Source: Sinomonas albida
GTDB taxonomy: Bacteria; Actinomycetota; Actinomycetes; Actinomycetales; Micrococcaceae
Assembly (NCBI RefSeq): GCF_004919045.1
Contig: NZ_SWDW01000002.1
Location: 1 to 64,000, forward strand
Reading direction: 5' to 3'
DNA: 64,000 nt
Under the pieces are notes generated by a model, which saw only the letters and a list, made by a program, of their open reading frames with translations, made no database searches and had not been told where the DNA came from. Made by a program: the position numbers and the translations under genes. Below, one piece after another: positions 17,285-25,497 of this stretch (position 1 is its first letter; each line of letters opens with the position of its first letter).

Positions 17285-18193
17285 CTAGCCCTTGAGCCCG
17301 GTTCCCGCGACGCCCTCGACGATGCGCCGCTGCAGGAAGAAGTAGATGATGACGAGCGGCAGGGCGCCCAGGATGGCGGAGGCCTGGATGTCGGCGAGCC
17401 GCTGCCCGTACGAGCCCTGGACAGTGGCCAGCCCCACGGGGATCGTCATGAGCTTCGGGTTCGACAGGGTGAAGAGCGGAAGGATGAGGTTGTTCCAGAC
17501 CGTCACGAACGTGAGGATTCCGACGGCGGAGACCACCGGGCGTGAAAGCGGCATGATGACGGACCAGTAGACCCGCCAGTAGCTCGCGCCGTCGACCCTT
17601 GCCGCCTCCTCGAGCTCCCGGGGAATCCCGTCGAAGAACTGCTTGAAGATGAAGACCGCGACGACGGCCGGCACCTGCGGGAGGATGACCGACCAATAGG
17701 TGTTGAGCAGCCCCATCGCGGCGAGCTCGCGGAAGACCGGGACCACAAGGACCTGCGTCGGAACCATGATGCCGGCGACCACCAGAAGGAACACGACCGT
17801 GCGTCCGCGGAACTGCATGCGAGACAGGGGATACGCCGCCATCGAGGCGAAGACCACCGTGAGGATGACGGTGAGCGACGACGTGATCGCGCTCGCCAGG
17901 TACCAGTTCCAGAGATCGCCCGATCCCAGGAGCACGGAATAGGAGTGATTCGTGAGTTGGGTGTCCGCGAGGATCGCGGGCGCTCCGAGCGAGGCCGTCG
18001 CGTTAGACGAGAGCGACGTCTTGATGGCCCACAGCGTCGGCAGGAGCCAGAGCAGGGCGAGGAGGCCGAGCACGATCGCCGAGGCGATTCGGAATCCGCG
18101 CGCGTCCTTCGCCTGCTGGGCCTTCGAGCGCACAGGGCCGGAGGCGGCGGCCGTGATGAAGCGGTTGTTCCGGGTTGTCTGAAGCGTGGCCAT
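17285..18193 (-). CDS. Carbohydrate ABC transporter permease, MalG-like
   Basis: A 302-residue inner-membrane permease with six predicted helices. The ATPase-contact EAA loop is EEAARVDGASYWRVYWSVIM and the C-terminus ends in KG. It pairs with the MalF-like permease whose stop lies one base upstream of its start. No ATPase gene is in the cluster, so a shared MsmK/MalK-type ATPase elsewhere probably powers it. The sugar is unknown. Confidence 0.93.
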   Translation of the reverse strand: MATLQTTRNNRFITAAASGPVRSKAQQAKDARGFRIASAIVLGLLALLWLLPTLWAIKTSLSSNATASLGAPAILADTQLTNHSYSVLLGSGDLWNWYLASAITSSLTVILTVVFASMAAYPLSRMQFRGRTVVFLLVVAGIMVPTQVLVVPVFRELAAMGLLNTYWSVILPQVPAVVAVFIFKQFFDGIPRELEEAARVDGASYWRVYWSVIMPLSRPVVSAVGILTFVTVWNNLILPLFTLSNPKLMTIPVGLATVQGSYGQRLADIQASAILGALPLVIIYFFLQRRIVEGVAGTGLKG

Positions 18194-18194
18194 G

Positions 18195-19139
18195 TCACGC
18201 CTTCCTGTCTTGGGCGCGCGTGAAGAGCTCCCGCGCCGCGGCGATGAGCAGGATCACGATGAACAGAAGAACCGAAGCCGCGGAGGCGGCGCCCACGCGA
18301 TCGCTCGTGAAGGCCGTGTTCGCGATGAACGTCAGGGCCACCTGGGTGGACTGCCCGGGGCCTCCGCTCGTCATGAGATAGACCTGATCGAAGATCTTGA
18401 GACTGGCGATGATCTGCAGGAGGACGACGAGGGTGGTCGTCCTGCCCAGCAGCGGGATGGTGATGAATCGAATCTGCTGCCAGGGGCTCGCCCCGTCCAC
18501 CGCGGCGGCCTCGTAGAGCTCGCGGGGGATGTCCTGGAGAGCGGCCAGATAGAGGATGAAGTTGAACCCGATCGTCCACCAGACGGTGGCGGCCGCGACC
18601 CCGACCATGGCCCACGCCGGGTTGGCGAGGACGGCGGTGGGGGCGAGACCCAGCAGGGCCTGCAGCCCGTTGAGCAGGCCGGTGTTCGGCGTGAAGATGA
18701 ACTGCCAGATGAGCGCGATCGAGGCGGACGGAAGGATGAACGGGACGAAGAAGGCCAGGCGGAAGAACCACTGCCCGCGGCCGACCCGATTGGTGAGCAC
18801 CGCCATGACGAAGCCGAGGATGACCAGCGGCGGCGTGGTGTAGAGCGTGAACTGGACGGTGTGCCACATGGCGGCCCAGAAGTCGGGCCGAGTCAGCATC
18901 TCCCCGTAATTGGCCAGGCCGGCGAAGCTGCCGAAGCCAGACTTGACGAGGCTCGTGTTGAACAGGCTCGCGACGAGCATGTAGAGCGTCGGGCCGATGA
19001 GGAACACGAGGTAGACGATCGCGAACGGCGCGAGGAACAGCCACGCCGGCCGGCTCTGGCGGGGCCGCGCTTGCGGGGCCCCGCGCTTCGCTGAGCCGGG
19101 CCTCGCGACGTTGATCCTAGGGGTGGTGAGTGTGGTCAT
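18195..19139 (-). CDS. Carbohydrate ABC transporter permease, MalF-like
   Basis: A 314-residue permease with a positively charged N-terminus and six helices. The EAA loop is LYEAAAVDGASPWQQIRFIT. It lies 25 bp after the substrate-binding protein gene and one base before the partner permease gene, so the three are one operon. Confidence 0.93.
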   Translation of the reverse strand: MTTLTTPRINVARPGSAKRGAPQARPRQSRPAWLFLAPFAIVYLVFLIGPTLYMLVASLFNTSLVKSGFGSFAGLANYGEMLTRPDFWAAMWHTVQFTLYTTPPLVILGFVMAVLTNRVGRGQWFFRLAFFVPFILPSASIALIWQFIFTPNTGLLNGLQALLGLAPTAVLANPAWAMVGVAAATVWWTIGFNFILYLAALQDIPRELYEAAAVDGASPWQQIRFITIPLLGRTTTLVVLLQIIASLKIFDQVYLMTSGGPGQSTQVALTFIANTAFTSDRVGAASAASVLLFIVILLIAAARELFTRAQDRKA

Positions 19140-19164
19140 GAGAGTTCTCCGGTGGTTCGGCTCG

Positions 19165-20517
19165 TCACAGCGGGTTCGCTGCGTTCAGGTACGGAGAGAG
19201 CTGGGAGGTGATGCTGGAGAGCGCCGCGTCTGGGGACGCGAGGTGCTGCTGGACGAGGGCGATCTGCGCCCCGACGATGTTCTCGAAGACGGATCCCGAT
19301 CCCGAATACCAGGCGAGGGCGTCGTAGTGCGTGTACTGGGCCACCTCTGAATAGCTGGCCTGCGGCTCGAGCCTCTGGTACTCGCTGCTGTTCAGCGTCG
19401 GGAGATACGCCGGAATGTGGCCGCCCTGAGCCCACGTCATGCTCTGCTTGAGCATGGCTGCGATGAAGCCCATGGCGCGCTGGGTCTCCTCGGGGCTCCG
19501 GTCCTTCTTGGGGAGGACGAACGTGTGGGAGTCCGCCTGGGCTGCCTTGTTGTCGAAGAGCGGCGGGAACGGCGCCATGCCGAACTTGAGTCCCTTGACC
19601 GCCTGAGCGGTCGTGAGCTCCCATTCGCCCTCGAGATAGAACGCGGCCTTGCCGGTGAACATGAGCCCCTCCGCGCCCGCGTAGTCGCTCGTCGGAGCCA
19701 GCCACCCCTGCGTGCTCATCCGCTGGATGTAGGTGAGAGCCTTGCGCGCGAGGTCCTGGTTGACCGTGATGCTGCGGCCGCTGTCCCCGAGGAATGGCGT
19801 GTTGCCGGCCATCTGCGAATACAGGGTCTGGAAGAAGCGCCACGGCGTCGCGAAGTCGCCGACGCTTGCGGACGCGACCGCGTATGAACCCGTCGCCTTC
19901 TTGGCGGCGTCGAGCGCCGCTTCCCACTGGTCAATGCCCTGGATCGGCTTGAGCTGGCCGTTGCCGTCGATCAGCCCGGCCTTCTGGCATACGTCCACGT
20001 TGTAGAAGAGGACGAACGGGTGGGTGTCGAGCGGGATCGCGTAGTTCTGTCCGCCGCGCTTCTGGTTGGCCCACGCGTTCTGGTTGAAGTCCGACGCCGC
20101 GAGGCCGGCGCCCGCGAGCATCTCGTCGGTGATCGGGGTCAGGAGATCGGCTTCCGCGAGATTCTGCATGCGCGTCAGGTGCGAGACGGCGACGTCAGGC
20201 GGCTGTCCTCCCACCGTCGCGAGCGTGAGCTTCGTGTAGTACGGATCTCCCCACGCGAACGTCGAGGCCGTGAGCGAACCGGATCCGTGGTCCTGCGAGT
20301 ACTTGTCGAGCATGGTCTTGAGCCGGGCCCCGTCGCCGCCGCCGAAGAGGTTCCAGAACGTCACGGTCGAGCGGTCGAGCTGAGTGCGGGCGAGCCCTGC
20401 CGCGACCGGGGAATCGCATCCGCTCAGCAGGGGAGCCGCTCCGAGGGCGGCGGCGCCTGCGAGCACGCCGCGGAGCAGCGTACGACGGCGCAGCCCGGCT
20501 TCCGGGAAATCGGTCAT
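19165..20517 (-). CDS. Extracellular sugar-binding lipoprotein
   Basis: A 450-residue family 1 solute-binding protein. Its signal peptide combines twin arginines (GLRRRTLLRG) with a lipobox ending at Cys34 (PLLSGC), so it may be exported folded by Tat and then lipidated. FWNLFGGGDGARLKTML and VAVSHLTRMQNLAEADLLTP are typical of the family. It is the first gene of the operon and delivers an unknown sugar to the two permeases downstream. Confidence 0.93.
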   Translation of the reverse strand: MTDFPEAGLRRRTLLRGVLAGAAALGAAPLLSGCDSPVAAGLARTQLDRSTVTFWNLFGGGDGARLKTMLDKYSQDHGSGSLTASTFAWGDPYYTKLTLATVGGQPPDVAVSHLTRMQNLAEADLLTPITDEMLAGAGLAASDFNQNAWANQKRGGQNYAIPLDTHPFVLFYNVDVCQKAGLIDGNGQLKPIQGIDQWEAALDAAKKATGSYAVASASVGDFATPWRFFQTLYSQMAGNTPFLGDSGRSITVNQDLARKALTYIQRMSTQGWLAPTSDYAGAEGLMFTGKAAFYLEGEWELTTAQAVKGLKFGMAPFPPLFDNKAAQADSHTFVLPKKDRSPEETQRAMGFIAAMLKQSMTWAQGGHIPAYLPTLNSSEYQRLEPQASYSEVAQYTHYDALAWYSGSGSVFENIVGAQIALVQQHLASPDAALSSITSQLSPYLNAANPL

Positions 20518-20727
20518 TTCGCGCGGCTCCGCTCTGCGACGGCCAGTGAGCCGGGCGGCGGGCTATGGAGGGCGCCCCGCCCAGAACGAGGTCCTTGGCC
20601 ATGGGGAACCCTTGACACCATCTGGGCGAGAGTGGGGGACGACATGGGTAGCTTCATTCACGGCTCCTTGCGGATGTGATGACCACCGCCTGGCTCGGCG
20701 AGACCACTTCGGTGTGATCCGAGGCTC
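20518..20727. other. 5' leader region of the sugar ABC operon
   Basis: With the promoter at 20728-20756 and the stretch up to 21051 this makes about 530 bases without a clear gene. The part next to the binding-protein gene would be an untranslated leader of about 200 bases. It has no recognisable riboswitch fold. Frames on the plus strand are shadows without domain content. Confidence 0.4.
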
Positions 20728-20756
20728 AAGCTACATCGTTGTAATCGGATGGACAA
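20728..20756 (-). promoter_or_regulatory. Promoter of the sugar ABC operon with embedded LacI-type operator
   Basis: On the minus strand TTGTCC (20751-20756) and TAGCTT (20728-20733) form a -35/-10 pair with a 17-base spacer. The palindrome TACATCGTTGTA (20732-20743), with the central CG usual for LacI-family sites, lies in the spacer and touches the -10. Binding there by the nearby LacI protein would block transcription. Confidence 0.5.
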
Positions 20757-21051
20757 GGGTTTGTGTGACCGGTCCCACATTGGTCAGTGTTCGCGCGTCC
20801 GAGTCCTCGTCGGCGTCTTCGCCCGGTAGGCCGCCCTGAGGCGGGGGCGAGACCATATCGATTGTTTTCCTATCCCACTTCTCATATGCAGCTATATGGT
20901 GGACAGAACCGGTTCGCAACGACGCGGACCGGCGCCCCGCAGCGCACGAGGCCCGCAAAGCACGACGCCACGGGCCGAGTCACCGCGGTCGCGGCGACCC
21001 GTATGGCGGGCGCGTGCTGGCGAGGGGCATGCGAGGGTGAGTGGGGGAGAG

Positions 21052-21267
21052 ATGACGACCATCCCGACCGGCTATCGGCCGCTTCCATGCCCGCTGTGCA
21101 AGTCCCAGGTGAGGGTCGCGTGGGAGAACGAGGCGCCAACCGACGACGACGGGCCCCGATGGGTGCCGATCAATCCGCAGTGCACCAACTATGCGTGCGC
21201 TCTCTCGTCGTCGGACCTCGACGGCCACGAGAGGGCGCTCCTGCTCCGGTCGATCGAGAACTGGTAG
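21052..21267 (+). CDS. Small zinc-ribbon-like hypothetical protein
   Basis: A 71-residue protein starting TTIPTGYRPLPCPLCKSQV, with CPLC and a second pair of cysteines (CTNYAC) about 30 residues later. This is a plausible CxxC...CxxxxC zinc ribbon. GGGGGAGAG precedes the ATG. No family is recognised. The frame is open further upstream, but codons before 21052 look non-coding. Confidence 0.55.
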   Translation: MTTIPTGYRPLPCPLCKSQVRVAWENEAPTDDDGPRWVPINPQCTNYACALSSSDLDGHERALLLRSIENW

Positions 21268-21303
21268 GTCTGCCGCGCGGACCGCAACACGGCCCGTCAG
21301 ACT

Positions 21304-21870
21304 TCAGAGCTTGGCTGCAAGTGCCGTGAGCTCCCTCGCGGCCTCCTTGACATAGTCCGCGATGCTCCGCGCGCTCGGGCTGGCGACCCACCGTTCGAAG
21401 CTGACCTTGAAGAGCGCCATTCCCGTCTCTGCGGCGAGCGCGGCCTCGGCCGCTCCGGCGCCGCGATCCCTGAGCGCTGACGACGCGGCCGTGCTGAGCG
21501 CCGCGAGTTTGAGCAGCTCTCGTTCCTGCAGGCTCGCGTTCGACGCGATGACCGCCGCGCGACGGCGGGCGAACTCGCGCCGCTCGTCGAGCAGGAGGCC
21601 GATCGCGGAGATGGCGGCGACGACTGCCTCGAGCGGTGCCGCAGACGACGGCGCGGCCGCGATGCTCGCCACGACGGTGGCTTCGAGCTCGGTTCCGCCG
21701 CCGAAGAGGACCTCTCGCTTGTCCGCGTAGTAGCGGAAGAAGGTGCGCTCGGTCACTCCGGCCTTCTGCGCGATGTCGGCGACGGTCGTCTGCTCGTACC
21801 CTCGCTCGGAGAAGAGCTCCAGTGCGGCTTCGAGCAGCCGTCCAGCGGCATCCGGTTCCCAACGACCCAT
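21304..21870 (-). CDS. TetR family regulator next to an epimerase gene
   Basis: A 188-residue TetR protein with its DNA-binding domain at the N-terminus (ELFSERGYEQTTVADIAQKA then GVTERTFFRYYADKREVLF) and an Ala-rich helical ligand domain. It is divergent from the epimerase gene; the 78-bp spacer holds a perfect palindrome, so it probably represses the epimerase gene and itself. Confidence 0.9.
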   Translation of the reverse strand: MGRWEPDAAGRLLEAALELFSERGYEQTTVADIAQKAGVTERTFFRYYADKREVLFGGGTELEATVVASIAAAPSSAAPLEAVVAAISAIGLLLDERREFARRRAAVIASNASLQERELLKLAALSTAASSALRDRGAGAAEAALAAETGMALFKVSFERWVASPSARSIADYVKEAARELTALAAKL

Positions 21871-21918
21871 GCTGACCAGTCTAGGTGATGACAGAGAGTG
21901 ACATCATCGCTACACTCA

Positions 21919-21933
21919 TGTCAGTAACTGACA
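21919..21933. promoter_or_regulatory. Operator between tetR and the epimerase gene
   Basis: TGTCAGTAACTGACA is a perfect 15-base palindrome (7-bp arms around a central A), 16 bp before the epimerase start. A further related half-site, GTGACATCA, lies about 20 bases to the left. Both are probably TetR binding sequences. Confidence 0.6.
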
Positions 21934-21948
21934 TCGAAGGGAGTTCTC

Positions 21949-22845
21949 ATGCGCATCTTCATGACCGGGGCCTCAGGTTGGATCGGATCCGCCGTCGTCC
22001 CCGAGCTGCTCACCGCCGGTCACGAGGTCGTCGGGCTGGCCCGTTCGGACGCGTCGGCCCACGCGCTCGCGGCGGCTGGGGTCAAGCCGCTGCCGGGCGG
22101 TCTGGATGATCTCGAAAGCCTCCGTTCGGGAGCCGAGGAGGCGGACGGCGTCATCCACCTCGCGTTCAACCACGACTTCAGCGATTTCGCGGGGGCCGGG
22201 CGCACCGAGCGGGCGGCCGTCGAGACCCTCGGCGGAGCGCTCGTCGGCTCGGGCCGGCCGTTGGTCATCGCTTCCGGGGTCGCAGGGCTCGCTGTTGGCC
22301 GTACCGCCACCGAGGAGGACGCGGCTCCGAACATCGCGCCGGAGTCTGCGCGCGGCGGGAGCGAGCACCTCGCGCTCTCCTTTGCCGAGAGAGGCGTCCG
22401 CTCCGTCGCGGTCCGCTTCGCACCGACCGTCCACGGGCCGGGGGACAAGGGATTCACAGCAGTCATCGCCCGCGCCGCACGGGAGCGCGGCGTCGCGGCC
22501 TACCTCGGGGACGGCACCAACCGGTGGCCGGCCGTCCATCGCGCGGATGCCGCGCACCTCGTCCGGCTCGCCTTCGAGCGGGCCGAGCCCGGCGCCGTCG
22601 TCCACGCCGTCGGCGAGGAGGGCATCGCCACGCGCGATATCGCGGCAGCCATCGGGCGTCATTTCGCCGTGCCCACGGAGTCGGTCGGGCCGGAGGCGGC
22701 GCAAGAGCATTTCGGGTGGCTCGCGGCCCTGCTCGGCCTCGACATCCCCGCCTCCAGCCAGCTCACTCGCGAGCGGCTCGAATGGGCCCCGACCCACCAG
22801 GGCCTGCTCGAGGACATCTCGACCGGCGCCTACGGGACCCCGTAG
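21949..22845 (+). CDS. NAD(P)-dependent epimerase/reductase, SDR family
   Basis: A 298-residue extended SDR-like protein. The nucleotide-binding motif is MTGASGWIGSAVVPELL. The later part has GDGTNRWPAVHRADAAHL, common in YwnB/NAD-dependent dehydratase-like proteins of bacteria. The usual YxxxK catalytic pair is not evident; the position is occupied by GGSEHLALSFAER, so activity may be atypical or lost. AAGGGAG precedes the ATG. Pairing with a TetR gene suggests a role in coping with a small molecule. Confidence 0.88.
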   Translation: MRIFMTGASGWIGSAVVPELLTAGHEVVGLARSDASAHALAAAGVKPLPGGLDDLESLRSGAEEADGVIHLAFNHDFSDFAGAGRTERAAVETLGGALVGSGRPLVIASGVAGLAVGRTATEEDAAPNIAPESARGGSEHLALSFAERGVRSVAVRFAPTVHGPGDKGFTAVIARAARERGVAAYLGDGTNRWPAVHRADAAHLVRLAFERAEPGAVVHAVGEEGIATRDIAAAIGRHFAVPTESVGPEAAQEHFGWLAALLGLDIPASSQLTRERLEWAPTHQGLLEDISTGAYGTP

Positions 22846-22900
22846 GACACGAAGGGCGTCAGCCCGGCCGTCAGCGCCGGCCGTCCGTTGGCTCCACCCG

Positions 22901-23116
22901 TTAGTGCCGGCCGTACTTCTTGTGCACGGCCTGGCGCGTCACGCCGAGACTCTGGGCAATCTCCGCCCAGTTCAGCCCCTGGATGCGCGCACGGCGAACC
23001 ACTGCCGCCTCGGTCCGGTCGGCCGCGCGTCGGAGTTCCCGGGCCGCGGCGAGCGCCTCGCGCGGATCGTCGTCGCCGGTCGCCTGGACGATCTTGAGCA
23101 CGTCGTCAACCTCCAT
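22901..23116 (-). CDS. Small helix-turn-helix DNA-binding protein
   Basis: A 71-residue protein ending LNWAEIAQSLGVTRQAVHKKYG, a sigma region 4-like or Xre-like helix-turn-helix, preceded by one charged helix (ALAAARELRRAADRTEAAVVRRAR). Its gene has two copies of GTCAAC-N4-GTTGAC upstream, which suggests that it regulates itself. Similar small HTH proteins occur in actinobacteria next to Clp-N or stress genes; no such partner is seen here. Confidence 0.85.
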   Translation of the reverse strand: MEVDDVLKIVQATGDDDPREALAAARELRRAADRTEAAVVRRARIQGLNWAEIAQSLGVTRQAVHKKYGRH

Positions 23117-23135
23117 GGATCACGCCTTCGTCGAT

Positions 23136-23193
23136 TGTCAACACTGGTTGACATCGTACGTCTCGGCCTCTTGGATGGTCAACCCAAGTTGAC
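23136..23193 (-). promoter_or_regulatory. Twin operators GTCAAC-N4-GTTGAC upstream of the small HTH gene
   Basis: Site 1 (23136-23153) is TGTCAAC-ACTG-GTTGACA. Site 2 (23178-23193) is GTCAAC-CCAA-GTTGAC. Their centres are 41 bp apart, close to four helical turns, so two dimers would bind on the same face of the DNA. Both lie within 80 bp of the HTH gene start at 23116. Confidence 0.65.
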
Positions 23194-23298
23194 AAAGTAC
23201 TGGGAGGGCTCGCGTCGCACCGGGCCCGCGCCTTTCGCTGCTGCGCAGGGGAGCGATTGACGACGGCGGCATACCGCTGGGTAGGCGGCGGAATCGCA

Positions 23299-23336
23299 AG
23301 GGTCCAGTGATTGGTATCTCCCAATCACTGGACCCT
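23299..23336. promoter_or_regulatory. Perfect 16-bp inverted repeat upstream of the oligopeptide operon
   Basis: AGGGTCCAGTGATTGG and its exact complement flank TATCTC. The core AGTGATTG-N8-CAATCACT is identical, including spacing, to the palindrome between the ArsR-like gene and the MFS gene at 34756-34779. No T run follows on either strand, so an operator is more likely than a terminator. The rest of the 23194-23527 stretch shows no gene; it must contain the promoter of the oligopeptide operon. Confidence 0.6.
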
Positions 23337-23527
23337 GTTCGTGCCCGATCTGAAAGATATGTTGCAGCTCGATAACAACCTTAATCTGAAACGGAGCTTT
23401 CGTAGCCAGCTGCCCCGCGCTGTGCGTAGGCTGTGTGACATGTGAGGCGCGCCACGTCCCTGTGTCTGGGGGAGGGCCGTCCGGCCGGATTTCTCCGGCA
23501 CTACACTCATGGAACCAAGGAGGCGGA

Positions 23528-25312
23528 ATGCGTTTCGGGCGTATTTCCAAGGCGGTGGGGATTGCGGCAGCTGCCGTGCTTGCCCTCAGCGCCTGCGCAA
23601 CCCAGGGCGGGTCGACGTCACCATCGTCGAGCGGCTCGGCTGCAAAGCAGGGCGGCAGTGCCACTGTTGTCGAGGTGAACGCGTTCAACACGTTCAACTC
23701 GAACACTGCGGACGGCAACACGGACATCAACTCCAAGATCAGCTACGCCACCCACTGGGGCTTCTACTACGTCGACAATTCGCTCAAGATTGTCCACAAC
23801 GAGAAGTTCGGCCACTACGAGAAGACGTCGGACAACCCGCTGACCGTCAAGTACACGTTGAACGACGGCGTCAAGTGGTCTGACGGCACCCCCGTCACGG
23901 CGTACGACATCGCGCTTAACTGGGCAGCGAGCTCCTCGTACTTCGATGACGCGAGCCCCGATGGCAAGAAGGGCACGGCGTACTTCTCCACGGCTGGCGA
24001 CCCGACCGGCCTCAACAACACCAATTTCCCGGATGTCTCGTCGGATGGCAAGACGTTTACCCTGACGTACACCAAGCCGTTCGCCGACTGGGAGACCGCG
24101 ATCGGCGGCAACAACGGCACGATCGACGTCCCGGCCCACGTGGTCGCCAAGAAGGCCGGCCTCGCTGACGCCAAGGCACTCTTCGACCTCATGAAGGGCA
24201 TGAAGAAGGGCGATCCGAGCAACCAGCAGCCGGCCAACGAGACGCTCAAGAAGGCCGCTGACTTCTACAACACGGGCTTCGACACGAAGACGCTCCCGTC
24301 TGACACGAGCCTCTTCCTCTCGAACGGCCCGTACGTGGTCAAGGACATGGTCGCTGACCAGTCCATGACGCTCGTTCGCAACAAGGACTTCAACTGGGGC
24401 CCGACCGCGAACCTCGATCAGATCACGATCCGCTACATCGGTTCTGCTCCGGCGCAGATTCAGGCGCTCAAGAACGGCGAGGCAGACATCATCGCCCCGC
24501 AGGCTTCCTCGGACACGATCCAGCAGCTCAAGGCGATCCCGGGCGTGACGGTGAACCAGGGTCACCAGCTCTCCTATGACCACCTCGACCTGAACTTCTA
24601 CGGCCCGCTGGCCGACAAGGACGTCCGCACGGCGTTCATGCTCACGGTTCCCCGCCAGGACATCGTGGACAAGATCATCAAGCAGATGGACCCGAACGCG
24701 AAGCCGCTCGACTCGCAGATCTTCGTTCCGGACCAGGCTCCGTACGCGGACTCGGTCAAGAACAACGGTTCTGCCGACTACCAGCAGGTCAACATCGACA
24801 AGGCGAAGCAGCTCCTCGCTGGCAAGACTCCGACCATTCGGATCATGTACAACAAGGACAACCCCAACCGTGTTGACGCCTACACCCTCATCGCGGCAAA
24901 CGCGGCGAAGGCTGGCTTCAAGATCGTCGACGGCGGCCTCGGCAAGTCTGACTGGGGCAAGGCGCTCGGCAAGGGCGGCTACGATGCCTCGATCTTCGGC
25001 TGGATCAACCCGGGCGTCGGCGTCTCGGGCGTCCCGCAGATCTTCAAGACGGGCAACGGCTCGAACTTCAACAAGTTCTCCGATCCGGCGGCGGACGCGC
25101 TTATGTCGCAGCTCGTCCAGACCACGGACCAGAGCAAGCAGGTTGACCTCGAGAAGCAGATCGACCAGAAGATCTGGGGCGCGTCCTACGGCGTGCCGCT
25201 CTTCCAGGCGGTGGGCGTGGAAGCCTTCAGCGACCGCGTGACGGGCGTAAAGTACATGCCGAACAGCAGCGGCGTGTGGTGGAACTACTGGGAGTGGGCT
25301 GCAAAGTCCTAG
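23528..25312 (+). CDS. Oligopeptide/dipeptide-binding lipoprotein (SBP family 5)
   Basis: A 594-residue substrate-binding lipoprotein of the OppA/DppA type. The signal peptide ends in the lipobox LSAC with Cys23, followed by a Ser/Gly linker. Typical family segments are YTLNDGVKWSDGTPVTAYDI and LFLSNGPYVVKDMV. The ATG follows AAGGAGGCGG. It heads the operon with two permeases and a fused ATPase downstream. Its codon use (AAG, AAC) fits high expression of a binding protein. Confidence 0.95.
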   Translation: MRFGRISKAVGIAAAAVLALSACATQGGSTSPSSSGSAAKQGGSATVVEVNAFNTFNSNTADGNTDINSKISYATHWGFYYVDNSLKIVHNEKFGHYEKTSDNPLTVKYTLNDGVKWSDGTPVTAYDIALNWAASSSYFDDASPDGKKGTAYFSTAGDPTGLNNTNFPDVSSDGKTFTLTYTKPFADWETAIGGNNGTIDVPAHVVAKKAGLADAKALFDLMKGMKKGDPSNQQPANETLKKAADFYNTGFDTKTLPSDTSLFLSNGPYVVKDMVADQSMTLVRNKDFNWGPTANLDQITIRYIGSAPAQIQALKNGEADIIAPQASSDTIQQLKAIPGVTVNQGHQLSYDHLDLNFYGPLADKDVRTAFMLTVPRQDIVDKIIKQMDPNAKPLDSQIFVPDQAPYADSVKNNGSADYQQVNIDKAKQLLAGKTPTIRIMYNKDNPNRVDAYTLIAANAAKAGFKIVDGGLGKSDWGKALGKGGYDASIFGWINPGVGVSGVPQIFKTGNGSNFNKFSDPAADALMSQLVQTTDQSKQVDLEKQIDQKIWGASYGVPLFQAVGVEAFSDRVTGVKYMPNSSGVWWNYWEWAAKS

Positions 25313-25330
25313 TTCTCCCTGAGTTCTGAT

Positions 25331-25377
25331 GCTGAGAAGCGCCGGGACCGAGCAATTGGGTTCCGGCGCTTCTCAGC
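25331..25377 (+). terminator. Intercistronic stem-loop after the binding-protein gene
   Basis: GCTGAGAAGCGCCGG pairs perfectly (15 bp) with CCGGCGCTTCTCAGC across a 17-base loop. No T run follows, so it probably stabilises the binding-protein mRNA or partly terminates, giving more binding protein than permease. The rest of the 185-bp spacer has no gene. Confidence 0.6.
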
Positions 25378-25497
25378 GCCCTCGGCATAACCCGCCACCC
25401 CGCCGTAGGCCCCCGCCGACCGCGGGCAAGCCCTAGGCCCCCTGACGAGCTGTCCGGACACCTTTCGGACAGCTGACTTTTAGAGGTACAACGAAAC

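Noticed and set aside
23299-23336. Rho-independent terminator
   Set aside because: The stem is strong, but there is no T run on either strand, and its core matches a second operator-like palindrome at 34.75 kb.
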